A stretch of DNA of 64,000 nt from an uncultured Clostridium sp. (GTDB taxonomy: Bacteria; Bacillota; Clostridia; Lachnospirales; Lachnospiraceae). The stretch spans positions 27,884 through 91,883 of the forward strand of contig UQTA01000006.1 in the NCBI GenBank assembly GCA_900543885.1, given 5' to 3'. The translations under genes were made by a program, and so were the position numbers. Positions 45,852 through 54,590 of the stretch are shown piece after piece; positions within the stretch are counted from its first letter, which is position 1; each line of letters begins with the position of its first letter. Below the pieces are notes generated by a model. That model did no database searches, had not been told where the DNA came from, and was given only the letters and a program-made list of their open reading frames with translations.

Positions 45852-46509
45852 TAAAACCATTACCGCGATCGGCATGGCTGCACTGCTGACAGCAGCAGGC
45901 GTGATCACTGCCTGCGCGGCGCAGTCCCCGACCATTGTTGCAGGAAGCAGCACGGCGCAGGCCGAAGCAGAACAGCCGGGACCAGGAACAGCAGGAAGCC
46001 AGGAGGAGAGCGCGCAGGCACCGATCTGGGGCAGCATTACGAGTGTGAATGGAAGCAGCATTGACTTAAACTGCCCGTCCGGCAGCATGATCGAGGGCGA
46101 TGTCATTGTACAGATTTCCGGTGATACGCTGATCCTCGATGGGGAGAACGGCTATCCGGTTGACTTAAAAGATCTTCAGGAAGGCGATACCGTATACGCC
46201 TACATCGGACCGGCCATGACCATGAGCCTGCCGCCGCAGACAAGCGGTGAGGTCCTTATTGCAAAGATTCCGGCGGATATGAAAGCGCCGGAGTACATCA
46301 CTGTAAAATCCATGACAGCAGACGCGGACGGAAACTGGAAGCTGGTTTCCACTGCAGGTACAGAGTACGCGGTAGCAGCAGACTGCCGCATCATGCCATA
46401 CCTGACCAGACAGATTGTTTCCCTGGAAGATGTGGCACAGGGCAGTAACCTGCTTGTCTGGAGCAATGCCGAGAACCAGGCACAGAAGCTGGTATTGTTC
46501 GCGAGATAG
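45835..46509 (+). CDS. Predicted lipoprotein
   Basis: The ATG at 45835 has GCAGGAGATAG upstream. A longer reading of the same frame has no box. The 224-residue protein has a lipoprotein signal (ITAIGMAALLTAAGVITAC, with the lipobox ITAC), then a disordered, Glu/Gly/Ala-rich linker (STAQAEAEQPGPGTAGS). The rest is a small beta-rich domain of about 160 residues (IWGSITSVNGSSIDLNC, DTLILDG, YGVAAD-like strands). No family is recognised. It may bind ligands or envelope partners. Confidence 0.65.
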   Translation: MRKKNNKTITAIGMAALLTAAGVITACAAQSPTIVAGSSTAQAEAEQPGPGTAGSQEESAQAPIWGSITSVNGSSIDLNCPSGSMIEGDVIVQISGDTLILDGENGYPVDLKDLQEGDTVYAYIGPAMTMSLPPQTSGEVLIAKIPADMKAPEYITVKSMTADADGNWKLVSTAGTEYAVAADCRIMPYLTRQIVSLEDVAQGSNLLVWSNAENQAQKLVLFAR

Positions 46510-46649
46510 AAGGGAACGGATTTGACCGGAAAACAGAATGAAATGTCCTGTGCGCAAGCGATGATTGCGGCAGGGCATTTTCTGTATGAATCTGTTTGGC
46601 GGCAGTCTTACACAGAAAGATATCTATTGGAAATGGAGGAGATCAGAGT

Positions 46650-48287
46650 ATGAAAAAACAGATATTGATGATGGCGGCAGCGGTGATGGCGGCATCCTGC
46701 ATGGCAGGAGGATGCGGAAAAAAAGCAGCGAGTGTGGAGCGGATCTCCGGCGAGGAACGGAATCATGATGCGGATCCGGCTGCGCAGGAACCGGAATCCG
46801 GGACGGATGCAGAGGAAGTGCCGGAGTCAGAATCTGACAGACAGAACGAAACTTCCGGGACAATCCTCTTAGAGATTCCGGCAGAGTACGACGGAGAGTG
46901 GGAGGATGGAAAATCCCTGATTTCCGTGAAAACATCTCAGGTGCATCTTCTGGATGAGAACCACCCGGAATTGCAGAAATCCCTGGATGCGCTGAATCAG
47001 AAGAATCTGGATGCACAGAAGGCATTTCTGGAGGAGAACCGGGAAGATGCCCGCATGATGTACCAGACCAATCCGGAGATGATGGAAAACAATGGCTGGG
47101 AGTCGGAACTCACCGTAACGGCGGTCCGGGCAGCTGAAAGGGTTCTCTGCCTGATGCAGACGGAATATACCTGGCTTGGCGGCGCGCATCCATATACTTA
47201 TATCACAGGAATCACGTATGATACAAAAACGGGAGAAGAATTGTCTCTGGAGGATATTGCGGCTGATTACGATGGAATTTATGATTATGTCTGCACAAAA
47301 CTGCCGGAAGAGAACGACCCGGATATGTTTTTTGAAGGGTATGAGGACACTGTAAAAGCCATGTTTTACGGTGAAAACGCGGATTACAGTTCGATACGCT
47401 GGTTCCTTACCGACGAAGGGGTAACCATCTGGTTTAACCAGTATGACATTGCGCCATATGCGGCAGGACCAGTCAGCGTAGAAATTCCTTTTGCGGAAGG
47501 ACTGGTAAAACAGCAGTATGGCACACAGAAAACCTCCTATGTAAAAGAACTTCCGGAGAATGGAACCGCAGACGTGGATGTGGATGGCGACGGAAAAAAA
47601 GAATCTGTGAGCTATACGGTGGATCGCGATGAATATGGAAACGGAGGAGCCATCACGGTGACCTGCGGTGATACTTCTTACAGTACCGCTTTCCTGATGG
47701 AGCAGGATTACGGCGCTTCCGGCGGCTATTCCTCGGAAGGCTGTATCCTTCATACGGAAGAAGGGAAAACGTATCTGTATCTGCAGCATCAGGACGATAA
47801 TGACATCCGCTATCTGAATCTTTTTGACCTGAGCACCGGAACGCCGGTCTATCTGACATACTGCGGCCGTGCGTGGTATGATTCTCCGATCACGGACCCG
47901 GAGCATTTCATTTTGTGGGATTGGGAAGATGTTCTTGGAACCTACAGCGCATACCGGATCTACCATGTGGGAGAGGATGGCGTACCTGCAAGCGATGGCA
48001 CGCTCTTCCGTCTTGGCCCGGTCAGCCGGGAAAATCCGATCGTGCTGGTATCTACCCGCGATCTTGAGGTGACGGTAGTGGAGAAAAACGCGGAAAAACC
48101 GGAAACCATTCCGTCTGGCAGTTCCTTTACCATTACCGGTACGGATGGCATGAGCTTCGTGGAAGCAGAGCTGGATGATGGACGCACCTGCCGGATCCCG
48201 GTACGAAAAGGGGATGGCGAATGGGAGTGGAAGATTAACGGTGTCAGTGAGTACGACTGTTTTGAACAGATTCCTTATGCCGGATAG
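46650..48287 (+). CDS. Lipoprotein with DUF3298-like domain
   Basis: The ATG at 46650 has GGAGGAGATC upstream. The 545-residue protein has a lipoprotein signal ending MAGGC and an acidic linker. About residues 90-270 match the DUF3298/RsiV-type pattern (TEYTWLGGAHPYTYITGITYDTKTGEELSLEDI and, at the end, APYAAGPVSVEIPF), a fold that binds cell-wall-derived ligands or acts with deacetylases. The C-terminal part (from about 280) carries a DVDGDGKKE calcium-like loop and beta strands of unknown role. A long open frame on the opposite strand covers much of it but is only a shadow. Confidence 0.75.
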   Translation: MKKQILMMAAAVMAASCMAGGCGKKAASVERISGEERNHDADPAAQEPESGTDAEEVPESESDRQNETSGTILLEIPAEYDGEWEDGKSLISVKTSQVHLLDENHPELQKSLDALNQKNLDAQKAFLEENREDARMMYQTNPEMMENNGWESELTVTAVRAAERVLCLMQTEYTWLGGAHPYTYITGITYDTKTGEELSLEDIAADYDGIYDYVCTKLPEENDPDMFFEGYEDTVKAMFYGENADYSSIRWFLTDEGVTIWFNQYDIAPYAAGPVSVEIPFAEGLVKQQYGTQKTSYVKELPENGTADVDVDGDGKKESVSYTVDRDEYGNGGAITVTCGDTSYSTAFLMEQDYGASGGYSSEGCILHTEEGKTYLYLQHQDDNDIRYLNLFDLSTGTPVYLTYCGRAWYDSPITDPEHFILWDWEDVLGTYSAYRIYHVGEDGVPASDGTLFRLGPVSRENPIVLVSTRDLEVTVVEKNAEKPETIPSGSSFTITGTDGMSFVEAELDDGRTCRIPVRKGDGEWEWKINGVSEYDCFEQIPYAG

Positions 48288-48337
48288 AGGAGGAAAGGCG
48301 CACCGTAACAAAAAAGAGCGAAAGGACAGAGAATACG

Positions 48338-49153
48338 ATGAAATTACGCGCAGATTTTCATACACACACAACTTACTGTGACGGAAAGAGCACACCGCGC
48401 CAGATGGTGGAGGCGGCGTACCGCATGGGACTGACGGATCTTGGGATTTCCGGCCATGCGGATTATTCCATGTGGGAACCGGGGTTTGGCATGTCCGATG
48501 AGGCGCTTGCCGCGTATAAGCAGGAACTCGAAGCACTGCGGGAAGAGTATGCCGGAAAAATCAATCTTTATATCGGGATTGAACTCGACACGCTGGGACC
48601 GGTGCAGCAGGCGGAATACGCCATCGGATCCACGCACAGTGTCTTAAAAGACGGGCATCTGGTAACGGTGGATGATACGGAGGAAAAGCTGGTCTGTGCG
48701 GTGGAAACACTCTGGAACGGCGACTGGTATGCGTTCGCGAGAGATTACTATGAGCTGGAAGCAACGGTTTACGATAAACTTCACTGCGACTGGGTCGGCC
48801 ATTTTGACCTGCTCACCAAATTCAATGAGGGCTATAAGCATTTCAATGAAACGAAAGATGCCTACCTCGAACCAGCGCTCGCTGCCATGAAAAAGTTAAA
48901 CAGCCAGGGACTCCCGTTTGAAATCAACACCGGAGCCATGTCCCGCGGCTACCGCACCGCGCCGTACCCGAACCCGGTTCTGTTAAAAGAACTTCACGCC
49001 ATGGGCGGTCGCATCATAATCAATTCCGACAGCCACAGCGCAGACACCATCGCCTACGCCTTCGATCAGGCTCAGAAACTTGCCTATGACTGCGGCTTCC
49101 GCAAGGTAACGGTATTAACTCCACAAGGATTTCAGGAGATTCCGTTAGAATAA
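48338..49153 (+). CDS. PHP-family histidinol-phosphatase
   Basis: A 271-residue PHP-domain phosphatase for the histidinol-phosphate step of histidine synthesis. Key residues are visible: His8 and His10 (DFHTHTTYCDGK), the GHADY motif, IGIELD (Glu ligand), GSTHSV, WVGHFDLL, EINTGAM and INSDSHSADTI. Together these make the usual three-metal site. The length fits the HisK/HolPase group. It stands alone with a strong bidirectional terminator after it, so the substrate call rests on family only. Confidence 0.88.
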   Translation: MKLRADFHTHTTYCDGKSTPRQMVEAAYRMGLTDLGISGHADYSMWEPGFGMSDEALAAYKQELEALREEYAGKINLYIGIELDTLGPVQQAEYAIGSTHSVLKDGHLVTVDDTEEKLVCAVETLWNGDWYAFARDYYELEATVYDKLHCDWVGHFDLLTKFNEGYKHFNETKDAYLEPALAAMKKLNSQGLPFEINTGAMSRGYRTAPYPNPVLLKELHAMGGRIIINSDSHSADTIAYAFDQAQKLAYDCGFRKVTVLTPQGFQEIPLE

Positions 49154-49160
49154 AAAATAA

Positions 49161-49205
49161 GAGCAGATTCTATTTGATATGATCGATAGAATCTGCTCTC
49201 GTTTT
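49161..49205. terminator. Bidirectional intrinsic terminator
   Basis: A perfect 13-bp stem (GAGCAGATTCTAT at 49161-49173 with ATAGAATCTGCTC at 49186-49198) has a T run on the right and an A run on the left, serving both the phosphatase and the convergent symporter gene. Confidence 0.9.
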
Positions 49206-49213
49206 TATTTCAG

Positions 49214-50611
49214 CTAGGCATTCTTGCCTTCCGTTTCAAAATATTCTTTTGTCAGTTTAAATACTGTTCCGGACAGCAGGAACACACCAATCAGGTTCGG
49301 GATCGCCATCAGTCCATTGAAGGTATCCGCGATGCTCCATAACAGTCCCAGATCTACGGTCGCGCCTAAGATCGCAACCAGGGAGTAAGCTACCATGAAT
49401 GGTTTGATGACCTTCTCATCGAAGATGAACTCAATACACCGCGCGCCGTAAAGACCCCATCCGATAATGGTGGAGAAGGCGAAGCAGCACATGGACACTG
49501 CGGTGAAGATGGATACCCAGCTTCCGTAGGTGGAGGTAAAGCCGGAGATGGTCAGTTCTGCGCCGGCAGCCTGTCCGTAGGTTACCGGAACGCCGCTGCA
49601 CAGGATAACCAGAGCAGTCAGCGTACAGATGACGATGGTATCGGTGAACACCTCAAAGATACCGAAGAAGCCCTGCTTGACCGGTTTTTTGGTATCTGCG
49701 CAGGCATGGGCGATGGATCCGGTACCAAGACCGGCCTCGTTGGAGAAGATGCCGCGGGATACGCCGCGCTTCATACTTGTGAAGAAGCTTCCGATGATGC
49801 CTCCGGTTACCGCCTGCGGGTTGAACGCGCCCTCAAAGATCATGGAGAACACGAGCGGGATGCGGCTTGCGTGGAGCAGTACCACGCCGAGAGCAAGCAG
49901 GATGTAGAGAAGCGCCATGAACGGAACCAGTTTCTCAGCCACGTTTCCGATACGCTTAACGCCGCCAAGAAGCACAAGGCCTACCAGAAAGGCAAGAATG
50001 ATGCCGATCACAAGGCAGACAACCGGCTTTGTCTGGTCGTTGATGAGCTGGTAGTTCTCTAACGCAGAGTTGATTGCAGTGGTGATGGTGTTAACCTGGG
50101 TTGCGTTTCCGGTTCCGAATACGGTCAGAACACCGAAAGTGGAAAACAGAACAGCAAGCCAGTTCCATTTTGGTCCGAGACCATTCTTGATGTAGTACAT
50201 CGGTCCGCCGACCAGATCTCCGTTTTTGTTTCTCTCACGGAAGTGGACAGCGAGTGTCACCTCAGCGAATTTGGTGCACATGCCAAGAGCCGCGGAAACC
50301 CACATCCAGAAGACGGCACCCGGGCCGCCAATGGCGATCGCGCCTGCGACACCGGCAATGTTTCCGGTTCCAACGGTAGCAGCCAGAGCTGTGCAGACTG
50401 CCTGGAACGGAGTCATGGCACCGTCGGAAGCATCGCGTTTGCGGAAAATGCGTCCGATGGTCACACGGATGGCATAAGGGAATTTGCGGATCTGCAGAAA
50501 GCGCAGGCCAAAGCTTAAGTAAAGGCCAACACCAATGATACAGATCATGGCAGGAACTCCCCAGATGAAGTTGTTGATCACATTATTAATGGATTCGATC
50601 GTGTTTAACAT
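49214..50611 (-). CDS. Sodium:alanine (AGCS-type) amino acid symporter
   Basis: A 465-residue membrane protein with about 10-11 helices and the AGCS signatures: GLYLSFGLRFLQIRKFP near the start, ALAATVGTGNIAGVAGAIAIGGPGAVFWMW, GGPMYYIKNGLG and FSNEAGLGTGSIAHA. It imports small neutral amino acids (alanine, glycine) with Na+. Length and motifs are complete, so it should be functional. It is transcribed alone from a GAAAGG box, with a terminator at the end. No riboswitch was recognised upstream. Confidence 0.95.
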   Translation of the reverse strand: MLNTIESINNVINNFIWGVPAMICIIGVGLYLSFGLRFLQIRKFPYAIRVTIGRIFRKRDASDGAMTPFQAVCTALAATVGTGNIAGVAGAIAIGGPGAVFWMWVSAALGMCTKFAEVTLAVHFRERNKNGDLVGGPMYYIKNGLGPKWNWLAVLFSTFGVLTVFGTGNATQVNTITTAINSALENYQLINDQTKPVVCLVIGIILAFLVGLVLLGGVKRIGNVAEKLVPFMALLYILLALGVVLLHASRIPLVFSMIFEGAFNPQAVTGGIIGSFFTSMKRGVSRGIFSNEAGLGTGSIAHACADTKKPVKQGFFGIFEVFTDTIVICTLTALVILCSGVPVTYGQAAGAELTISGFTSTYGSWVSIFTAVSMCCFAFSTIIGWGLYGARCIEFIFDEKVIKPFMVAYSLVAILGATVDLGLLWSIADTFNGLMAIPNLIGVFLLSGTVFKLTKEYFETEGKNA

Positions 50612-50712
50612 AGGGATACCTTTCTTTTGTCAGAATAAAAAAATCATACCATAATATAGAAGAAATGTACACAAAAAACGCGGTCTGTGCTGAGAAACGA
50701 AAAAAATAAAGT

Positions 50713-50749
50713 GAAAAAAAGCACCGGCTCTTTTAGAAGAACAGGTGCT
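50713..50749 (-). terminator. Terminator of mntP
   Basis: On the minus strand AGCACC (50744-50749) pairs with GGTGCT (50720-50725), followed by seven T residues. The stem overlaps the last codons of mntP. Confidence 0.75.
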
Positions 50750-51290
50750 CCATGAGGATTTTGAAGCCGATCAGAATCAGAATGATGCCGCCGGTCCGTT
50801 CTGCCCTGGATTTGTAGCGTGCTCCAAACGCGGTGCCGACCTTGACTCCGATCACGGAAATAAAAAAGGTGGTGCATCCGATAAAGGCAATTGCCGGAAA
50901 AATCCGTACTTCCAGAAATGCGAAGGTGACGCCGACCGCCAGCGCGTCGATGCTTGTTGCGATGGCGAGCAGCAGCATGGTCCTCACATCCACAGACGCG
51001 TCGCAGGATTCGGTGTCCTGTTCCAGGGATTCTTTGACCATGTTAAAGCCAATGATGCCAAGCAGGATGAACGCAATCCAGTGGTCATAGGTTTTGATGG
51101 CACCCTGAAAGCGGATGCCAAGCAGGTAGCCAAGCCATGGCATAAGTGCCTGAAAACCGCCGAAATAGAGACCGATGACAAACGCGTGTTTGAGACGCAT
51201 CGTCTGCATGGAAAGTCCTTTGCACACAGAAACGGCAAACGCGTCCATAGACAGTCCGACAGCAAGAAGAAAAAGTTCAATGAGAGACAT
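50733..51290 (-). CDS. mntP: Manganese efflux pump MntP
   Basis: A 185-residue membrane protein with six helices, matching the usual MntP length. The two symmetry-related acidic motifs are intact: SMDAFAVS in helix 1 and SIDALAVG in helix 4. It exports excess Mn2+. A terminator lies at the end. I looked for a manganese-sensing yybP-ykoY leader in the upstream 250 bases and could not find its conserved blocks, so regulation is unclear. Confidence 0.93.
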   Translation of the reverse strand: MSLIELFLLAVGLSMDAFAVSVCKGLSMQTMRLKHAFVIGLYFGGFQALMPWLGYLLGIRFQGAIKTYDHWIAFILLGIIGFNMVKESLEQDTESCDASVDVRTMLLLAIATSIDALAVGVTFAFLEVRIFPAIAFIGCTTFFISVIGVKVGTAFGARYKSRAERTGGIILILIGFKILMEHLFF

Positions 51291-51547
51291 AAGGATACCT
51301 CCGTATATTCTATTAAGTATATGAAGAAATGCGGGATTTTACAAGCAGAAAACGTAAATCAGGTTACAGACAGCATCAATCGCAGTCAGCATTATGGGGC
51401 GGGAGAAAAAGCCGGTGGCATGCTTCGTTTTCACTATGAAAATTGATAGTGACTTACAAATTTGCTGGTATATTTCAAAACAGGAGCAGATCCGTTAATA
51501 TGAAGGAATCAGATCACTGATACAGTTACGAAACAGGAGGAACCTTC

Positions 51548-51981
51548 ATGCAGATTGTGTATCTTGGGATTGTATTTGCGGTAATTATTATTTTGCTGGC
51601 GTGTAAGAGGCCGTTATACCAGGCGATTCTGGGCGGACTTCTCGCAACCATTTTGTTCTATCGGATTCCGCCGATGGAAATTGTACAGCGGACCTTGAAA
51701 ACGCTTACAACATGGTCCTCGTTTTCTGTGCTGTTATCGCTGTATCTCATTACATTTTTACAGAGAATTCTGGAATCCCGGGAGGAGCGCCGCTTATGGT
51801 ATATCTGATGTGCGTGGCTCATGCAGCCAGTCAGATTTCACCGACCCATGTGTGCCTGGTGGTGGCATCAGATTATTTTCATGTAACGCTTGGTGACCTG
51901 GTGAAAAAAACATTGCCGGCATCGATCACCTTTATTCTGTTTATGACGATTTATTATAACGTACTGAGTTTGATCCTATAA
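51548..51981 (+). pseudogene. Decayed DUF401 membrane protein gene
   Basis: Two short frames are pieces of one family. The first (51548-51808) is the N-terminus of a DUF401 integral membrane protein (MQIVYLGIVFAVIIILLACK, LITFLQRILESR). The second (51712-51981, different frame) contains the C-terminus (MVYLMCVAHAASQISPTHVCL, LVKKTLPASITFILFM). The family is about 400 residues, so roughly 250 central residues are missing and the reading frame shifts near 51780, where the two parts join. A good GGAGG box and start remain. It is almost certainly non-functional. Confidence 0.8.
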
Positions 51982-51988
51982 ACACATA

Positions 51989-52017
51989 TTGACATGGTAG
52001 GTGAATTGCTTTATAAT
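51989..52017 (+). promoter_or_regulatory. Consensus sigma-A promoter for azlCD
   Basis: TTGACA at 51989-51994, a 17-base spacer and TATAAT at 52012-52017 match the consensus exactly. Confidence 0.85.
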
Positions 52018-52119
52018 TTCGTTCAAATACCTGTAAAAACGTGGGGGTTTCGGGTGAATGCCGGAAGAACCACGCAGAACAGAAGTATTGCAAGAGAATG
52101 AAAGATGAGGAACCTGCCG

Positions 52120-52887
52120 ATGAACCGAGAATTGAAATACGCACTGGGAAAGACCATTCCGATCATGTTCAGTTATTTATTTTTAAGCATGGCATTCGGA
52201 ATCATGATGAACCAGGCCGGATTTCCCTTTTACTGGGCTTATCTGGTCAGTCTCACGGTCTATACCGGTGCGTTTCAGTTTGTCATCGTATCGTTCCTTT
52301 CTGCGGGGGCGGGCATTGCCACGATTGCGTTTACGGCGCTGGCCATGAACTGCCGCCATATGTTTTATGGAGTCACGTTCTTAAAAGAGTTCAAAAGTAT
52401 GGGAAAGTGCTATCCGTACATGATCTTTTCCCTGACGGATGAGACTTACGCGCTGTACTGTTCCCTGGAGTATCCGAAAGAACTGGACCATCATCAGGTG
52501 ATGTTTGATATTGCGTGGCTCAGCCGTGCCTACTGGCTCATTGGAACTCTGGTCGGCGCGCTGCTGGGGCAGATCATCCCGTTCGATTTTGAGGGTGTGG
52601 ATTTCTGCATGACAGCATTATTTGTTACCATTCTGATCGATCAGTGGAGAAAGAGCGGGAATCATGCGCCTGCAGTGATCGGCGGGATCAGCGCAGTGGT
52701 ATTTCTTCTGGCCTTTGGGGCATCGCGGTTTATGCTGCCGTCTCTGATGGTGACAACGGCATTTCTGCTGATTTTTACACCAGGAAAAAGGAAAATGGAA
52801 GAGGCGGTTTCTGGGAAAACGATTTCCACAAAGCCTGTTTCTGGAAAAGCTGCTATCGGAAAAACGATTTCCGGAAAATCTGTATGA
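52120..52887 (+). CDS. azlC: AzlC branched-chain amino acid exporter, large subunit
   Basis: The ATG at 52120 has GAGGA 8 bases upstream. An in-frame ATG five codons earlier is less well placed. The ~255-residue membrane protein matches AzlC (SMAFGIMMNQAGFPFYWA, VYTGAFQFVIVSFLSAGAG, ALAMNCRHMFYG, FSLTDETYALY). With AzlD it exports branched-chain amino acids. An unusual C-terminal tail has a five-residue repeat (SGKTI STKPV SGKAA IGKTI SGKSV). It shares a transcript with azlD 14 bases later, driven by a consensus promoter. Confidence 0.92.
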   Translation: MNRELKYALGKTIPIMFSYLFLSMAFGIMMNQAGFPFYWAYLVSLTVYTGAFQFVIVSFLSAGAGIATIAFTALAMNCRHMFYGVTFLKEFKSMGKCYPYMIFSLTDETYALYCSLEYPKELDHHQVMFDIAWLSRAYWLIGTLVGALLGQIIPFDFEGVDFCMTALFVTILIDQWRKSGNHAPAVIGGISAVVFLLAFGASRFMLPSLMVTTAFLLIFTPGKRKMEEAVSGKTISTKPVSGKAAIGKTISGKSV

Positions 52888-52900
52888 GAAGGGGGAGAAA

Positions 52901-53224
52901 ATGATGAGACCATGGCATATTTTGTTATCAATCCTGGTTCCGGCAGTGCTGACATTCGGCCTGCGGGCGCTTCCGTTCCTACTGCTGAATAAAAGAGAAC
53001 TTCCGAAACGAATCGAGTATCTGGGAAATGTATTTCCTATGGCAATTATGGCAACTCTTGTGGTATACTGCTTAAAGAGTGTCCCGGCATCTGCCCTGCA
53101 GGATAATCTGATCCTGTTTGCGGGCGTGGCGGTGACGGCAGCAGTCCATATCTGGAAAAAAAGTTCCATTCTGAGCATTACCGTAGGGACTGTGGTGTAT
53201 ATGGTGCTGGTGCACCTTGCCTGA
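52901..53224 (+). CDS. azlD: AzlD branched-chain amino acid exporter, small subunit
   Basis: A 107-residue membrane protein with four helices and the AzlD pattern (TFGLRALPFLLLNKRELPKRIEYLGNVFPMAIMATLVVYCL). It is the partner of AzlC, and the order azlC-azlD with close spacing is standard. A GGGGGAG box precedes the start. Confidence 0.92.
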   Translation: MMRPWHILLSILVPAVLTFGLRALPFLLLNKRELPKRIEYLGNVFPMAIMATLVVYCLKSVPASALQDNLILFAGVAVTAAVHIWKKSSILSITVGTVVYMVLVHLA

Positions 53225-53242
53225 GTCACGGACCGGGCAGCA

Positions 53243-53267
53243 CAGGACAGCAGCGTTGGCTGTCCTG
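53243..53267 (+). terminator. Hairpin after azlD
   Basis: CAGGACAGC at 53243-53251 pairs perfectly with GCTGTCCTG at 53259-53267. There is no T run, so it may only stabilise or attenuate the transcript before tcdA. Confidence 0.5.
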
Positions 53268-53306
53268 AACAGAGCAGGGATATGTAACAAAAGAAAGGTA
53301 GATACG

Positions 53307-54065
53307 ATGTTAAATCAGTTTTCAAGAACAGAATTATTATTTGGAAAAGAGGCGATGGAGCGCCTGGCGCAGTCCAGAGTAGCCGTGTTTGGCGTAGGCG
53401 GTGTAGGCGGCTATGCGGTGGAGGCGCTGGTGCGAAGCGGCGTTGGAGCCATTGACTTAATCGACGACGACAAGGTATGCCTGACGAACTTAAACCGTCA
53501 GATCATCGCAACCAGAAAGACCGTTGGAAAATACAAAGTAGACGTGATGGAAGAGCGCATCCACGATATCAATCCGGACTGCAAAGTAACCACCCATAAG
53601 TGCTTTTACCTGCCGGAAACGAAAGATGATTTTGATTTTTCCCAGTATTCCTACGTGATTGACGCAGTCGATACCGTAACCGCAAAGCTTCAGCTTGTAA
53701 TAGAAGCGCAGGAGAAAAAAGTGCCGATCATCAGCAGCATGGGTGCCGGAAACAAGTTAAACCCGGCTATGTTTGAGGTGGCAGACATCTACAAAACTTC
53801 CGTATGCCCGCTGGCAAAGGTTATGCGCCGGGAGTTAAAGAAGCGTGGCGTGAAGAAGTTAAAAGTGGTTTACTCCAAGGAGCAGCCGACCAGACCGATC
53901 GAAGATATGTCCATCAGCTGCCGCAATCACTGCATCTGCCCGCCGGGAGCAGCCCACAAGTGCACTGAACGCCGGGACATCCCAGGCTCCAACGCATTCG
54001 TTCCGTCCGTAGTAGGACTCATCATTGCGTCAGAAGTTATCAAAGACCTCGTAAAAGCGAAATAA
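53307..54065 (+). CDS. tcdA: tRNA threonylcarbamoyladenosine dehydratase TcdA
   Basis: The ATG at 53307 has AAGAAAGG upstream. The 252-residue E1-like (ThiF-fold) enzyme dehydrates t6A to cyclic ct6A at position 37 of ANN-decoding tRNAs using ATP. The ATP-binding GVGGVGGY motif (residues 29-36), the LIDDDKVCLTNLNRQ segment and CRNHCICPPGAAHKC near the end match TcdA. The sequence is full length. The gene is followed by the first of two large hairpin elements. Confidence 0.9.
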   Translation: MLNQFSRTELLFGKEAMERLAQSRVAVFGVGGVGGYAVEALVRSGVGAIDLIDDDKVCLTNLNRQIIATRKTVGKYKVDVMEERIHDINPDCKVTTHKCFYLPETKDDFDFSQYSYVIDAVDTVTAKLQLVIEAQEKKVPIISSMGAGNKLNPAMFEVADIYKTSVCPLAKVMRRELKKRGVKKLKVVYSKEQPTRPIEDMSISCRNHCICPPGAAHKCTERRDIPGSNAFVPSVVGLIIASEVIKDLVKAK

Positions 54066-54093
54066 AAATTAAGGGCGAAATTAATATAGGTCT

Positions 54094-54251
54094 GAAGGCG
54101 GTCGGTGCGGTATCCCGCTACGCAAAAGACAGGTATTGTGGTCGGACGATGTAGCTGACAGCCGTTTACGGATAGTTCGGACTGATCGTCCGCCTCCCGA
54201 AAACGTCATACCTGTCTTTATGCTACGCAGGATACCGCACCGACCGCCTTC
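54094..54251 (-). ncRNA. Structured hairpin element A (inverted relative to element B)
   Basis: A perfect 22-bp outer stem (54094-54115 with 54230-54251) encloses an internal loop, a perfect 12-bp stem (AAAGACAGGTAT at 54125-54136 with ATACCTGTCTTT at 54208-54219) and an apical part with an 8-bp stem (CGGACGAT at 54143-54150 with ATCGTCCG at 54185-54192). On the minus strand its core (GGGAGGCGGACGATCAG...) is clearly homologous to element B's plus-strand core. It lies just after tcdA. Whether it acts as RNA or DNA is unknown. Confidence 0.6.
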
Positions 54252-54274
54252 TACTGTATTGGCTTCGCTGCGAG

Positions 54275-54370
54275 ATAAATAAAACACAGCCAGAACTGTA
54301 TTGATAAAGCCATAATTGTTGTGATAAACGCTTTAGTTTTTATTAGTACTGTTCTGGTTGTGTGATTTAT
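54275..54370. repeat. Imperfect inverted repeat between the two hairpin elements
   Basis: CACAGCCAGAAC near 54284 pairs with GTTCTGGTTGTG near 54350 (11 of 12), inside an AT-rich linker. It could be part of a composite mobile unit with elements A and B or a bidirectional terminator. Confidence 0.4.
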
Positions 54371-54394
54371 AATTGTGGAATAACCAGTATAGTA

Positions 54395-54577
54395 GAAAGA
54401 AGGCAGACCGGCATACTGTGAAGCAGAAATACGACCGCTGTGTCCGGCTCTGCAGCGACTGGTGTTTGAGGGAGGCGGACGATTAGTCCGACTATCCACA
54501 AACAACTGTCAGCTTGCAGCGTCCGAACACAGTGGATCGATATTTATGCGTAGCAGTATGCCGGTCTGCCTTCTTTC
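54395..54577 (+). ncRNA. Structured hairpin element B
   Basis: A perfect 24-bp outer stem (54395-54418 with 54554-54577) encloses a core beginning GGGAGGCGGACGATTAG at about 54470. The core matches element A's minus strand at about four of five positions over ~57 bases. The outer stem sequence differs from element A but is still perfectly paired. It ends 13 bases before the thioesterase stop codon. The role is unknown. Confidence 0.6.
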
Positions 54578-54590
54578 GGACCTTTTGGTA

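Noticed and set aside
46869..48536. A 555-codon open frame on the minus strand
   Set aside because: It is antisense to the DUF3298 lipoprotein, has no ribosome binding site and a composition (Arg/His/Pro-rich) typical of shadow frames.
51291..51547. Manganese-sensing yybP-ykoY riboswitch before mntP
   Set aside because: The conserved GGGGAGUAG-type blocks could not be found on the minus strand.
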